Shown here: in pieces, positions 26,070-35,353 of the stretch | How positions within the stretch are numbered: position 1 is the first letter of the stretch | How the letters are laid out: each line of letters starts with the position of its first letter | Assembly (NCBI GenBank): GCA_045133795.1 | Contig: JBGUUT010000001.1 | Coordinates: 1 to 59,522 of the forward strand | DNA: 59,522 nt | DNA from: RGIG8597 sp045133795 | GTDB taxonomy: Bacteria > Spirochaetota > GWE2-31-10 | Direction of reading: 5' to 3' | Position numbers and translations under genes: made by a program | The notes under the pieces: model-generated | The model's database searches: none | What the model saw: only the letters and a program-made list of their open reading frames with translations | What the model was told of the DNA's origin: nothing

Positions 26070-26378
26070 TCAATACTGCTTAATATCAACATCAACACCA
26101 GCAGCCAATTCCAATTTCATCATTGATTCCAATGTCCCTTCTACAGGTTCAATATCAATAAGACGTTTATGAGTTCTCATTTCAAACTGTTCACGAGATT
26201 TAATATTTACATGAACAGAACGTAAAACTGTAACTCTACTAACTTTTGTCGGCAATGGAATTGGTCCTGAAATCTTAGCTCCTGTTTTCTTAACAGCAAC
26301 AACAATTGATTTTGCGGCTTGATCAACTAATTCGATATCATACCCACGCAATCTTACCCTAATCTTGTTTACATCCAT
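26070..26378 (-). CDS. rpsJ: 30S ribosomal protein S10 (uS10)
   Basis: A 102-residue protein, also the NusG/NusB-linked antitermination factor NusE. NKIRVRLRGYDIELVDQAAKSIV and TKVSRVTVLRSVHVNIKSREQFEMRTHKR are diagnostic. The ATG at 26378 has GAGG six bases upstream; the longer frame to 26426 only reads through leader sequence. First gene of the S10 block, behind a candidate promoter. Confidence 0.97.
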   Translation of the reverse strand: MDVNKIRVRLRGYDIELVDQAAKSIVVAVKKTGAKISGPIPLPTKVSRVTVLRSVHVNIKSREQFEMRTHKRLIDIEPVEGTLESMMKLELAAGVDVDIKQY

Positions 26379-26416
26379 TATAGTCCTCTTTTTTTCATAC
26401 ATAAAAAAATCATGTA

Positions 26417-26445
26417 TTACTATCATTTTAAAAAATAAAAATCAA
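26417..26445 (-). promoter_or_regulatory. Candidate promoter of the S10 operon
   Basis: On the minus strand TTGATT (26440-26445) and TAGTAA (26417-26422) are 17 bp apart, in the 165-bp region between the tuf terminator and rpsJ. The -10 is imperfect, so moderate support only. Confidence 0.4.
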
Positions 26446-26542
26446 GAAATTTAGCTACAAATTTAGAAACACAAAAAAAGTCATATTTGATAACACCAAA
26501 CACAACCTCTTCTCTATCTGAATACATACTAGAACAAAGTTC

Positions 26543-26574
26543 TAAAAAAAGGTTGGGCACAAAACCCAACCTTT
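26543..26574 (-). terminator. Rho-independent terminator after tuf
   Basis: Ten-base arms AAAGGTTGGG/CCCAACCTTT (26548-26557 and 26565-26574) with a 7-base loop, followed in the minus direction by a run of seven T. It closes the rpsL-rpsG-fusA-tuf unit about 20 bases after the tuf stop. Confidence 0.9.
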
Positions 26575-26594
26575 CAAAAGCACAAGTATTAAAA

Positions 26595-27785
26595 TTATTC
26601 TACAATTTCAATAACTGAACCTGCACCTACTGTACGACCACCTTCACGGATTGCAAAACGTAGGTTTTTATCCATAGCTATACTATGAATAAGTTCACAA
26701 TTCAACTCAACATTATCACCAGGCATTACCATTTCTCTACCTTCAGGTAAATGAACAGTACCAGTAATATCTGTTGTTCTGAAGAAGAACTGAGGTCTAT
26801 AACCATCAAAGAATGCAGTATGACGACCACCTTCTTCTTTTTTCAAGATATAAGTAGTAGCCTTAAACTTCATATGAGGTGTAATAGAACCTGGTTTTGC
26901 AAGAACTTGACCACGTTGAATTTTATTCTTATCAATACCTCTTAACAATAAACCAACGTTATCACCAGCCAAACCAAAATCCAAAGTTTTCTGGAACATT
27001 TCAACACCAGTAATAGTTGTTTTTTGAGTATCTCTGATACCAACCAACTCAACTTCATCACCAATCTTAACTTTACCAGCTTCAATTCTACCTGTAGCTA
27101 CAGTACCACGTCCAGAGATAGAGAAAATATCTTCTACCGGCATCAAGAAATCTTTATCTTCAGCTCTTTCTGGTAATGGAATATAAGAATCCAATGCATC
27201 CAACAATTCCTGAATACAAGAAGTCTTACTTTCATCTCCAACATTTTCCAAAGCTTGAAGAGCAGAACCTTTAACAACTGGAATATCATCGCCAGGGAAA
27301 TCATAAGAAGAAAGTAATTCTCTGATATCCATTTCAACTAATTCAATTAATTCTGCATCACCAGCAATATCACATTTATTCAAGAATACAACAATATAAG
27401 GTACTTCTACCTGTTTAGCCAAAAGAATATGTTCTCTTGTCTGAGGCATTGCACCATCTGTAGCAGCTACAACCAAGATAGCTCCATCCATCTGTGCAGC
27501 ACCAGTAATCATATTCTTAATATAATCGGCGTGTCCCGGACAGTCTACGTGAGCATAGTGTCTTGTTGCAGTTTCATACTCAACGTGTCTTGTATTAATA
27601 GTGATACCTCTAGCTCTTTCTTCTGGAGCATTATCAATTGCAGCATAATCTAATGCTTTACCATAACCTTTACTAGCACTATAAGTTGTAATAGCTGCTG
27701 TCAAAGTTGTTTTACCATGGTCAACGTGTCCGATTGTACCAACGTTAACGTGTGGTTTTTGTCTAACATATGTTTCTTTAGCCAT
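26595..27785 (-). CDS. tuf: Elongation factor Tu
   Basis: A 396-residue GTPase delivering aminoacyl-tRNA to the ribosome. G1 is GHVDHGKT (residues 19-26), followed by the switch I RGITINTRHVEYE, DCPGHADY (G3) and NKCD (G4). The G4 motif reads NKCD rather than the more usual NKVD or NKAD. Domains 2 and 3 are intact. Last gene of the str cluster. Confidence 0.98.
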   Translation of the reverse strand: MAKETYVRQKPHVNVGTIGHVDHGKTTLTAAITTYSASKGYGKALDYAAIDNAPEERARGITINTRHVEYETATRHYAHVDCPGHADYIKNMITGAAQMDGAILVVAATDGAMPQTREHILLAKQVEVPYIVVFLNKCDIAGDAELIELVEMDIRELLSSYDFPGDDIPVVKGSALQALENVGDESKTSCIQELLDALDSYIPLPERAEDKDFLMPVEDIFSISGRGTVATGRIEAGKVKIGDEVELVGIRDTQKTTITGVEMFQKTLDFGLAGDNVGLLLRGIDKNKIQRGQVLAKPGSITPHMKFKATTYILKKEEGGRHTAFFDGYRPQFFFRTTDITGTVHLPEGREMVMPGDNVELNCELIHSIAMDKNLRFAIREGGRTVGAGSVIEIVE

Positions 27786-27834
27786 GTTTCAATCTTCCTC
27801 CTACACTAACTAAAATTAAATATTAAAACTTATT

Positions 27835-29904
27835 TTAACCCTTTTTAATAATTTCATCTGCAATATTTCTCGGAACTTCTTCATAAGAATCAAATTGCAT
27901 TGAATAATTTGCACGTCCTTGAGACATAGAACGCAAATCTGTAGAATAACCAAACATATTTGCCAAAGGAACTTTAGCATTGATTATCTTAGATTTATTC
28001 TTATCTTCCATATTTTCAACACGACCACGTCTTGAATTTATATTTCCGATAATATCCCCTGCATAATCATCTGGTGTTACAATTTCTACAGCCATAATAG
28101 GCTCTAACAACACAGGACTAGCTTTCTTCATACCTTCTTTAAACGCCTGAATAGCACAAATCTTAAACGCCATTTCAGATGAATCGACATCATGGTATGA
28201 TCCATCATATAATGTCGCCTGAACTCCCAGCACAGGATATCCAGCCAAAACACCATTCATCAAGGCTTCTCTGAAACCTTTTTCTACTGCAGGAATATAT
28301 TCTTTTGGAATTTTTCCTCCAACAATATTATTAACAAATTTGAATTCCTCAGAGATATCCATAGAATCAAATTTAACCACAACGTGACCATATTGACCCT
28401 TTCCACCTGATTGTTTTACATATTTGTTATTAATATCAGCAGAACCTCTGATTGTTTCTCTATAAGCAACCTGAGGAGCTCCAACACCAGCTTCAACCTT
28501 AAATTCTCTTTTAATTCGGTCTACAATAATTTCCAAATGTAACTCACCCATTCCTGAAATAATTGTATCACCTGTTTCTTCATCAACTCTAACTCTGAAA
28601 GTCGGATCTTCTTCCGCCATTTTCTGCAAAGCAACACTTAATTTATCGTTATCTGCTTTTGATTTTGGTTCAATAGCAACAGAAATTACAGGCTCAGGGA
28701 AAACCATTTTTTCAAGAATTACAGGATTTGCTTCATCACAAAGAGTATCACCTGTCGTAGTATCTTTTAAACCTACAGCAGCAGCAATATCTCCCGCAAA
28801 AACTTCTTCTATTTCTTCTCTTTTATTTGCATGCATTTGAAGAATTCGACCGATTCTTTCTTTTTTACCAGTAGTTGCATTCAAAACATAAGAACCCGCT
28901 TTTAATGAACCAGAATAAACTCTAAAGAATGTCAATTTACCAACAAATGGGTCTGTCATTACTTTAAACGCTAAAGCAGCAAAAGGAGCCTCATCAGAAG
29001 ATTCTCTTACAGTTTCTTTTTCATCTAAAGTCTGTCCTTTAATCGCTGGAATATCAGTTGGAGCTGGTAAATAATCAATAACTCCATCCAACACCTTCTG
29101 AACTCCTTTATTCTTAAAAGAAGAACCACAGAACATTGGAAAAAGCTTACATGCAATAGTACCTTTTCTAATTGCACGCTTAATCATATCCACGCTTATT
29201 TCTTTTCCTTCCAGATAAAGTTCCATCATTTCATCATCAAACTCAGAAACACTTTCTAAAAGTTTTTCACGCCATTCTTCTGCTACATCAAGAAGCTCCG
29301 CAGGAATATCTTTTTCCTCAAAGTTAGTAAGAGTCTTATCATCATTATAGAAATAAGCTTTCATTCTAACCAAATCAATCATTCCCTTGAATTCATCTTC
29401 TTTCCCCATAGGAATTTGAACTGGCACCGCATTAGCACCCAATTTATCGTGAACCTGATTTAATACTTCAAAGAAGTTTGCTCCAGTTCTATCCATTTTA
29501 TTAACATAGATAATTCTCGGAACACTATATTTATCTGCCTGTCTCCAAACAGTTTCTGATTGTGGTTGTACCGCACCTACAGAACAGAAAACTCCGATAG
29601 CACTATCCAATACTCTTAAAGAACGTTCTACTTCTACAGTAAAATCTACGTGTCCCGGAGTATCGATAATATTGATACGATGAGCTCCCCACATACAAGT
29701 TGTTGCAGCTGACGTAATTGTAATACCACGTTCTTTCTCTTGTTCCATCCAGTCCATGGTAGCTTCACCTTCATGAACCTCTCCAATCTTATGAGAAACA
29801 CCAGTATAAAACAAAATACGCTCTGTTGTTGTTGTTTTACCAGCATCAATATGAGCCATAATACCAATGTTTCTTGTCATATCCAAAGAAACTTTTCTAG
29901 CCAT
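27835..29904 (-). CDS. fusA: Elongation factor G
   Basis: A 689-residue translocation GTPase with all five domains. G1 AHIDAGKT (17-24), RGITITSAATTC, DTPGHVDFT and NKMD are present, as is the domain IV loop region around GGKGQYGHVVV. It sits between rpsG and tuf in str-operon order. Only one EF-G gene is in the window, so paralogues cannot be excluded. Confidence 0.97.
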   Translation of the reverse strand: MARKVSLDMTRNIGIMAHIDAGKTTTTERILFYTGVSHKIGEVHEGEATMDWMEQEKERGITITSAATTCMWGAHRINIIDTPGHVDFTVEVERSLRVLDSAIGVFCSVGAVQPQSETVWRQADKYSVPRIIYVNKMDRTGANFFEVLNQVHDKLGANAVPVQIPMGKEDEFKGMIDLVRMKAYFYNDDKTLTNFEEKDIPAELLDVAEEWREKLLESVSEFDDEMMELYLEGKEISVDMIKRAIRKGTIACKLFPMFCGSSFKNKGVQKVLDGVIDYLPAPTDIPAIKGQTLDEKETVRESSDEAPFAALAFKVMTDPFVGKLTFFRVYSGSLKAGSYVLNATTGKKERIGRILQMHANKREEIEEVFAGDIAAAVGLKDTTTGDTLCDEANPVILEKMVFPEPVISVAIEPKSKADNDKLSVALQKMAEEDPTFRVRVDEETGDTIISGMGELHLEIIVDRIKREFKVEAGVGAPQVAYRETIRGSADINNKYVKQSGGKGQYGHVVVKFDSMDISEEFKFVNNIVGGKIPKEYIPAVEKGFREALMNGVLAGYPVLGVQATLYDGSYHDVDSSEMAFKICAIQAFKEGMKKASPVLLEPIMAVEIVTPDDYAGDIIGNINSRRGRVENMEDKNKSKIINAKVPLANMFGYSTDLRSMSQGRANYSMQFDSYEEVPRNIADEIIKKG

Positions 29905-29931
29905 TATATTTATCCTTTAAAAAATAACAAA

Positions 29932-30402
29932 TTACCATCTATAGTGAGAGAATGCTTTATTAGCTTCTGCCATCTTATGAGTATCTTCTCTTTTCTTATA
30001 AGATGCACCTGTTTTATTAAAACAATCTGTCAATTCTCCAGCCAATTTCAAAGCCATTGTTTTTTCAGATCTCTTTCTTGCATTAGATATAATCCAACGT
30101 AAAGCCAATGCTTTTCCTCTAACTTCATCTACTTCGATAGGAACCTGATATGTAGCACCACCAACTCTTCTTGATTTTACTTCAACCAATGGTCGTACAT
30201 TATCAATAGCTTTTTCAAAAGCTTTAAGTGCTGGAGTTTCAGTTTTTTCTTCTAACTTATCCAAAGCAACATACATAATATGCTGAGATACTGATCTCTT
30301 TCCTTTTAACATCATTACATTGATAAATTTAGAAACTAAAACATCATTATATTTTATATCCGGCAAAACCTCTCGTTTTGGAATAAATCTATCTCTTGCC
30401 AT
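29932..30402 (-). CDS. rpsG: 30S ribosomal protein S7 (uS7)
   Basis: A 156-residue head-assembly protein. VSKFINVMMLKGKRSVSQHIMY, DNVRPLVEVKSRRVGGATYQVPIEV and the C-terminal KMAEANKAFSHYRW are diagnostic. Follows rpsL by 22 bp. Confidence 0.97.
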   Translation of the reverse strand: MARDRFIPKREVLPDIKYNDVLVSKFINVMMLKGKRSVSQHIMYVALDKLEEKTETPALKAFEKAIDNVRPLVEVKSRRVGGATYQVPIEVDEVRGKALALRWIISNARKRSEKTMALKLAGELTDCFNKTGASYKKREDTHKMAEANKAFSHYRW

Positions 30403-30424
30403 TTAGAATATCTCCTCTTTATAC

Positions 30425-30799
30425 TTATGCTTTTGGTTTTTTAGCACCATATTTACTTCTACTTCGTCTTCGTCCTTCTACACCCAAAGTATCCAAAGCA
30501 CCACGAACAACATGATATCTAACCCCAGGTAAGTCCTTTACTCTTCCACCTCTTACAAGAACAACAGAGTGTTCCTGTAAATTATGACCAACACCAGGTA
30601 TATATGAAGTTACTTCAAAACCAGAAGTCAATCTTACCCTACATGCTTTTCTTAACGCAGAATTCGGTTTTTTTGGAGTTAGCGTCATTACTCTTGTACA
30701 TACACCTCTTCTTTGAGGACAATTTCTCAAAGCAGGAGATTTTGTTTTTGATACACTTTTCTTTCTTCCATGTCTAATCAACTGATTAATAGTTGGCAT
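30425..30799 (-). CDS. rpsL: 30S ribosomal protein S12 (uS12)
   Basis: A 124-residue decoding-centre protein. MPTINQLIRHGRKK, the loop TPKKPNSALRK and GHNLQEHSVVLVRGGRVKDLPGVRYH are present. The Lys residues that change in streptomycin-resistant mutants of other species are wild type here (PKKPNS and RGGRVKDLPG). First gene of the str unit behind a consensus promoter. Confidence 0.97.
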   Translation of the reverse strand: MPTINQLIRHGRKKSVSKTKSPALRNCPQRRGVCTRVMTLTPKKPNSALRKACRVRLTSGFEVTSYIPGVGHNLQEHSVVLVRGGRVKDLPGVRYHVVRGALDTLGVEGRRRSRSKYGAKKPKA

Positions 30800-30850
30800 C
30801 TTTTTTCTCCCATATTAAAATTACATTTCGACACCCAAAAATATTTCTGC

Positions 30851-30879
30851 CTTATAGCAAATTTATTATTGAGTGTCAA
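30851..30879 (-). promoter_or_regulatory. Promoter of the str operon (rpsL-rpsG-fusA-tuf)
   Basis: On the minus strand TTGACA (30874-30879) and TATAAG (30851-30856) lie 17 bp apart, about 50 bases before rpsL, in the 126-bp gap after rpoC. A 17-bp palindrome (30866-30882) overlaps the -35. Confidence 0.75.
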
Positions 30880-30882
30880 TAA
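30866..30882. repeat. Palindrome across the str-operon -35 box
   Basis: Seven-base arms TTATTGA/TCAATAA flank a 3-base centre (CAC on the minus strand). The left half contains the TTGACA hexamer. It could be a repressor site or only an AT-rich coincidence; no second copy was noticed. Confidence 0.4.
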
Positions 30883-30925
30883 AAAAACAAAACTTCACAA
30901 CAATCCTTAAATACGCAGAAAAATA

Positions 30926-33900
30926 CTACATACCTAAAATACTGTCCTTGTCAATAATAGCATTAGCACCTATTGGATTGGACTTTTTCTCTTCTAAGAT
31001 TCGATTAATTGATACATCTAAATCTTCCATATTTTCATCGTACAATTTAATCTTCTTATAAGCTTTCATTCCCGTTCCAGCCGGAATCATATGCCCTATA
31101 ACAACATTTTCTTTTAAACCATTTAAAGTATCTGTCATTCCTTTTATACAACCATTAGTAAGAACCTTTGTTGTTTCCTGGAATGAAGCAGAACTCAACC
31201 ATGATTCGATAGCCAAAGAAGCCTTAGTAATACCTAACAATACAGGTTTTCCTATTGCTGGATTACCACCTTCTTTCATTATCTTTTTATTCTGTTCAAA
31301 GAACTCTGATTTATCAACTTGCTGTCCCATAATGAAATGAGTATCACCAACCTCAATGATTTCAACCTTCTTCATCATCTGACGAACGATTACACCAATG
31401 TGCTTATCATTGATTTTTACTCCCTGTAATCGATAAATCTGCTGAATTTCATTCATAATATATTTCTGCAACTCATTTTCGCCCAAAATTGCCAATATAT
31501 CATGAGGATTTTTACTTCCTTCAGAAATTGGGTCACCAGCTTTTACTTTATCGCCATCACGTACAAGCAAATATCCACCAGAAGGAACAGTATGTTTCTG
31601 TTCTCCGCCAAAATCATCAACAACAACGATAATATCATTACCTTTTACTTTTCCTTTAAAGTAAACAGTTCCACTTACTTTTGCTAAAACCGCAGGATCT
31701 TTTGGTTTTCTGGCTTCAAATAATTCTGTTACTCTTGGAAGACCTCCGGTAATATCCCCTGCTTTAGATGATTTTTTAGTTACTTTCGCAATTGTATCCC
31801 CGGCATTAATAAAATCCCCGTCTTTAACTTGGATTATAGCACCGCCAGACATACGATAGAATGCGATTTCTTCACCTTGATTATTCAAAATAACAATTCT
31901 CGGATCCAAAGAATCAAAAGAAGAATCTACAACTTTTAATTTTTTTGTACCTGTCGCATCATCAGTTTCTTCTTTAACAGTAAGACCTACTTTTAAATCA
32001 ATAAATTTAACCTTACCGGAAACCTCAGAAATAATCGCCTGTGAATAAGGATCAAATACCGCAATCTCTTCATCAGGTTCAATAGGAACACCCACATCTT
32101 TAAATAAGTATGTTCCGGCTTGAACATCTTTGTCAATTAAATCATTAGCAACAATATACATTTTAGAATCATAGATTCTTATAGTTCCGGCTTCATTAGA
32201 CGTTTCAATTTCACCATTGCCTTTCTTAAATAATTGACGAGTCTTAACAACACGATCTCCGTCTTTAACTAAAAGTTCTACATCAGATATATCGTACTCA
32301 TTATTAATTCTTCGAATATAAACATACCCTTTTCGTGCAAAAAGCTTAGCATCTTTTTCCACTCCGTTATCATCTTTTTTTACCAAGACAATAGAGCCTT
32401 CTATTTTTTCAATCAAAACACGGTATTTAAATTTTATCGTGTTATCTTCAGAAGAACCTGTTGCCGCACCACCGATATGGAACGTTCTCATTGTTAACTG
32501 AGTACCCGGTTGACCGATTGATTGAGCAGCAATAATACCTACAGCTTCTCCAATATCAACAGTTTGATTTGAAGCCAAGTTTCTTCCGTAACATTTTATA
32601 CAAACACCATGCTTAGATTCACATGTAAGAACTGTTCTAATTTTTACAGATTCAATCAAAGCTTCTTCAATTTGAGCTGCAATTTCCTCTGTTACTAATT
32701 CATTTGCATGAATAATAACCTCACCAGAAACCGGATCGATAACATCTTCTGCTGTAAATCTACCTACAATTCTATCTTTTAACGGTTCAAGAACATTATC
32801 ACCTTCTCTGATTGCAAAATGTTCAGTTCCATTAATAGTTCCACAATCTTCTTCATTTATAACAACATCCTGAGCAATATCAACAAGACGTCTTGTTAAA
32901 TATCCGGCATCGGCTGTCTTCAACGCAGTATCCGCCAAACCTTTACGAGCACCATTTGTTGAAATATAGAATTCCATTACCGACAAACCTTCATAGAAGT
33001 TTGACTTAATAGGGATTTCAATAACCTCTCCACCCGGTTTAGTCATCAAACCACGCATACCTGCCAACTGACGAATCTGTGTTGTCGAACCTCGGGCTCC
33101 TGAGTCCGCCATCATAAATATAGGATTAAAACCTTTTCTATCGCTTCTTAAAGCCTTAGTAAGAACTTCAGTCATCTTTTCTGAGGCTTTAGTCCAAGTA
33201 TTTACCGTCTTGTTATAACGCTCTTCCACAGATACAACACCGGCTTTATACTGTTTTACAAAGCTATCAACTTCTTTCTGAGCCGCACTAAGAATTTCAT
33301 GTTTTTCTTGAGGTACGACAATATCTTCCATTCCGATTGTTGCACCAAACACCATTGCATGTTTATAACCACAATCTTTAATGGCATCCAACATTCTGAC
33401 AGTTACACCAGCACCTTTTATTTTGTAAACATCAGCGATTAATCGGTTTACTGCTTTGTCCCCCAAAGTTTTATTAACAAACCAAACTTCTTTAGGTAAT
33501 GAATCATTAAAAATAATTCGACCGGGACTTGTTCTTACATAGCCTAATTCTTTAAGCTTCTCAGATTTTTCCCATTTATCATGAAGTCTTTTATATTCGT
33601 TAACACTTTCTTCAGAAGCACCGTTTTCTGGCCTTACCGGTTCTTCAAATTCAAAGTTTTCATCATCAATTTTTCCGTCAACAGAAACTTTTAATTTTTC
33701 TTCAAAAGCTTTTAACGGCAACCAAATTTCAGCTTCTCTGTGAACAGATCCTGCTGCAATTGCTTTAAAGACTTCATTAAAATCTTTGAATACACGACCT
33801 TCACCAAGCACATCCGGTTGAATCTTAGTCAAATAATAAACACCTAAAATTATATCCTGAGAAGGACATACGATAGGATTACCGGAAGCAGGGTCTAACA

Positions 33901-35332
33901 AGTTTTTAGCAGAAAGCATTAACATCCAACATTCTGTTTGAGCTTCTATTGACAACGGAACATGAACAGCCATCTGGTCACCGTCAAAGTCCGCATTAAA
34001 AGCTTTACAAACCAAAGGATGAAGACGAATTGCTTTTCCATCCATTAAAACTGGTTCAAACGCCTGAATACCTAAACGGTGTAATGTCGGTGCACGGTTT
34101 AAAAGAACCGGATGTTCAGCTACAACATCTTCCAAAATCTTAAATACATCAGGATGCTCTTCTTCAATATAATTTCTTGCCTTTTTCATATTGAAACAAA
34201 TATCACGTTTTACAAGTTGTTCCATTACAAATGGCTTAAACAATTCAAGAGCCATCTTAATAGGAAGTCCACATTGATACATTTTCAATTGAGGTCCGAT
34301 TACAATTACACTACGTCCTGAATAGTCAACACGTTTTCCCAACAAATTCTGACGGAAACGTCCTTGTTTACCTTTTAATAAATCAGACAATGATTTCAAC
34401 GGTCTTGAAGATGCACCTTTAACAACTTTCTTTTTCTTTGAATTATCAAAAAGAGCATCTACAGCTTCCTGCAACATTCTTTTTTCATTTTTAATGATGA
34501 TGTCCGGAGCATTCAATTCCAATAAGCGTTTCAAACGATTATTTCTGTTAATAACACGTCGATACAAATCATTCAAATCTGAAGTCGCAAATCTACCTCC
34601 GTCCAACTGAACCATAGGACGTAAATCCGGTGGAATTACAGGTACAACTTCCAACAACATCCATTCCGGTCTGTTTCCAGAAGCAATAAAATCTTCTATC
34701 AATTCTATTCTCTTTAGAAGTCTTTTATCTGTCTTCTTTTTCTCACGCATTACTTTACGTAATTTTTGAGCTTCGGCTTTCAATTTTATACTTTCAAGCA
34801 TATTTTTAATAGCTTCCGCTCCGGTTTCTGCATGAAACGCCATACCGTATTGTTCTGTTTTTTCGTAGTATTCTTCTTCAGTAAGAATTTGCTTTTCTTT
34901 CAAATCCGTTTCACCCGGATCCAAAACTATATATTTTTCAAAATATAAAATAGACTTCAAAGCTGTCACTGCAATATCAAGAATCAAACCGATTCGAGAT
35001 GGTACTGAACGATAATACCAAATATGAGCAACAGGACTTGCCAATTCAATATGACCGGCACGCTCTCTTCTTACTCTAAAGCTAGAAACTTCAACCCCAC
35101 AACGTTCACAAACAACTTTTTTGTAACGCATTGATTTATATTTTCCACAATGACATTCCCAATCTTTAGTTGTTCCAAAAATTTTCTCACAAAACAAACC
35201 ATCTTTTTCCGGTCTTAAAGTTCTATAATTAATTGTCTCCGGTTTCTTTACTTCACCATAAGACATTGATTTTATCTGTTCCGGGGAAGCAATAGTAATT
35301 CGAATTGAATCAAAATCTGCTATATCTCTCAT
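30926..35332 (-). CDS. rpoC: DNA-directed RNA polymerase subunit beta'
   Basis: A 1468-residue catalytic subunit. The N-terminal zinc site has Cys60, Cys62, Cys75 and Cys78. The active-site loop NADFDGDQMAVH is intact, and the second zinc cluster appears in CESKHGVCIKCYG. The opening residues closely resemble treponemal RpoC as I remember it, and this was the strongest taxonomic clue. It starts 21 bp after rpoB. No hairpin terminator was found after its stop, only the str promoter gap. Confidence 0.98.
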   Translation of the reverse strand: MRDIADFDSIRITIASPEQIKSMSYGEVKKPETINYRTLRPEKDGLFCEKIFGTTKDWECHCGKYKSMRYKKVVCERCGVEVSSFRVRRERAGHIELASPVAHIWYYRSVPSRIGLILDIAVTALKSILYFEKYIVLDPGETDLKEKQILTEEEYYEKTEQYGMAFHAETGAEAIKNMLESIKLKAEAQKLRKVMREKKKTDKRLLKRIELIEDFIASGNRPEWMLLEVVPVIPPDLRPMVQLDGGRFATSDLNDLYRRVINRNNRLKRLLELNAPDIIIKNEKRMLQEAVDALFDNSKKKKVVKGASSRPLKSLSDLLKGKQGRFRQNLLGKRVDYSGRSVIVIGPQLKMYQCGLPIKMALELFKPFVMEQLVKRDICFNMKKARNYIEEEHPDVFKILEDVVAEHPVLLNRAPTLHRLGIQAFEPVLMDGKAIRLHPLVCKAFNADFDGDQMAVHVPLSIEAQTECWMLMLSAKNLLDPASGNPIVCPSQDIILGVYYLTKIQPDVLGEGRVFKDFNEVFKAIAAGSVHREAEIWLPLKAFEEKLKVSVDGKIDDENFEFEEPVRPENGASEESVNEYKRLHDKWEKSEKLKELGYVRTSPGRIIFNDSLPKEVWFVNKTLGDKAVNRLIADVYKIKGAGVTVRMLDAIKDCGYKHAMVFGATIGMEDIVVPQEKHEILSAAQKEVDSFVKQYKAGVVSVEERYNKTVNTWTKASEKMTEVLTKALRSDRKGFNPIFMMADSGARGSTTQIRQLAGMRGLMTKPGGEVIEIPIKSNFYEGLSVMEFYISTNGARKGLADTALKTADAGYLTRRLVDIAQDVVINEEDCGTINGTEHFAIREGDNVLEPLKDRIVGRFTAEDVIDPVSGEVIIHANELVTEEIAAQIEEALIESVKIRTVLTCESKHGVCIKCYGRNLASNQTVDIGEAVGIIAAQSIGQPGTQLTMRTFHIGGAATGSSEDNTIKFKYRVLIEKIEGSIVLVKKDDNGVEKDAKLFARKGYVYIRRINNEYDISDVELLVKDGDRVVKTRQLFKKGNGEIETSNEAGTIRIYDSKMYIVANDLIDKDVQAGTYLFKDVGVPIEPDEEIAVFDPYSQAIISEVSGKVKFIDLKVGLTVKEETDDATGTKKLKVVDSSFDSLDPRIVILNNQGEEIAFYRMSGGAIIQVKDGDFINAGDTIAKVTKKSSKAGDITGGLPRVTELFEARKPKDPAVLAKVSGTVYFKGKVKGNDIIVVVDDFGGEQKHTVPSGGYLLVRDGDKVKAGDPISEGSKNPHDILAILGENELQKYIMNEIQQIYRLQGVKINDKHIGVIVRQMMKKVEIIEVGDTHFIMGQQVDKSEFFEQNKKIMKEGGNPAIGKPVLLGITKASLAIESWLSSASFQETTKVLTNGCIKGMTDTLNGLKENVVIGHMIPAGTGMKAYKKIKLYDENMEDLDVSINRILEEKKSNPIGANAIIDKDSILGM

Positions 35333-35353
35333 TGAGATCTCCTTTCCTAATTA

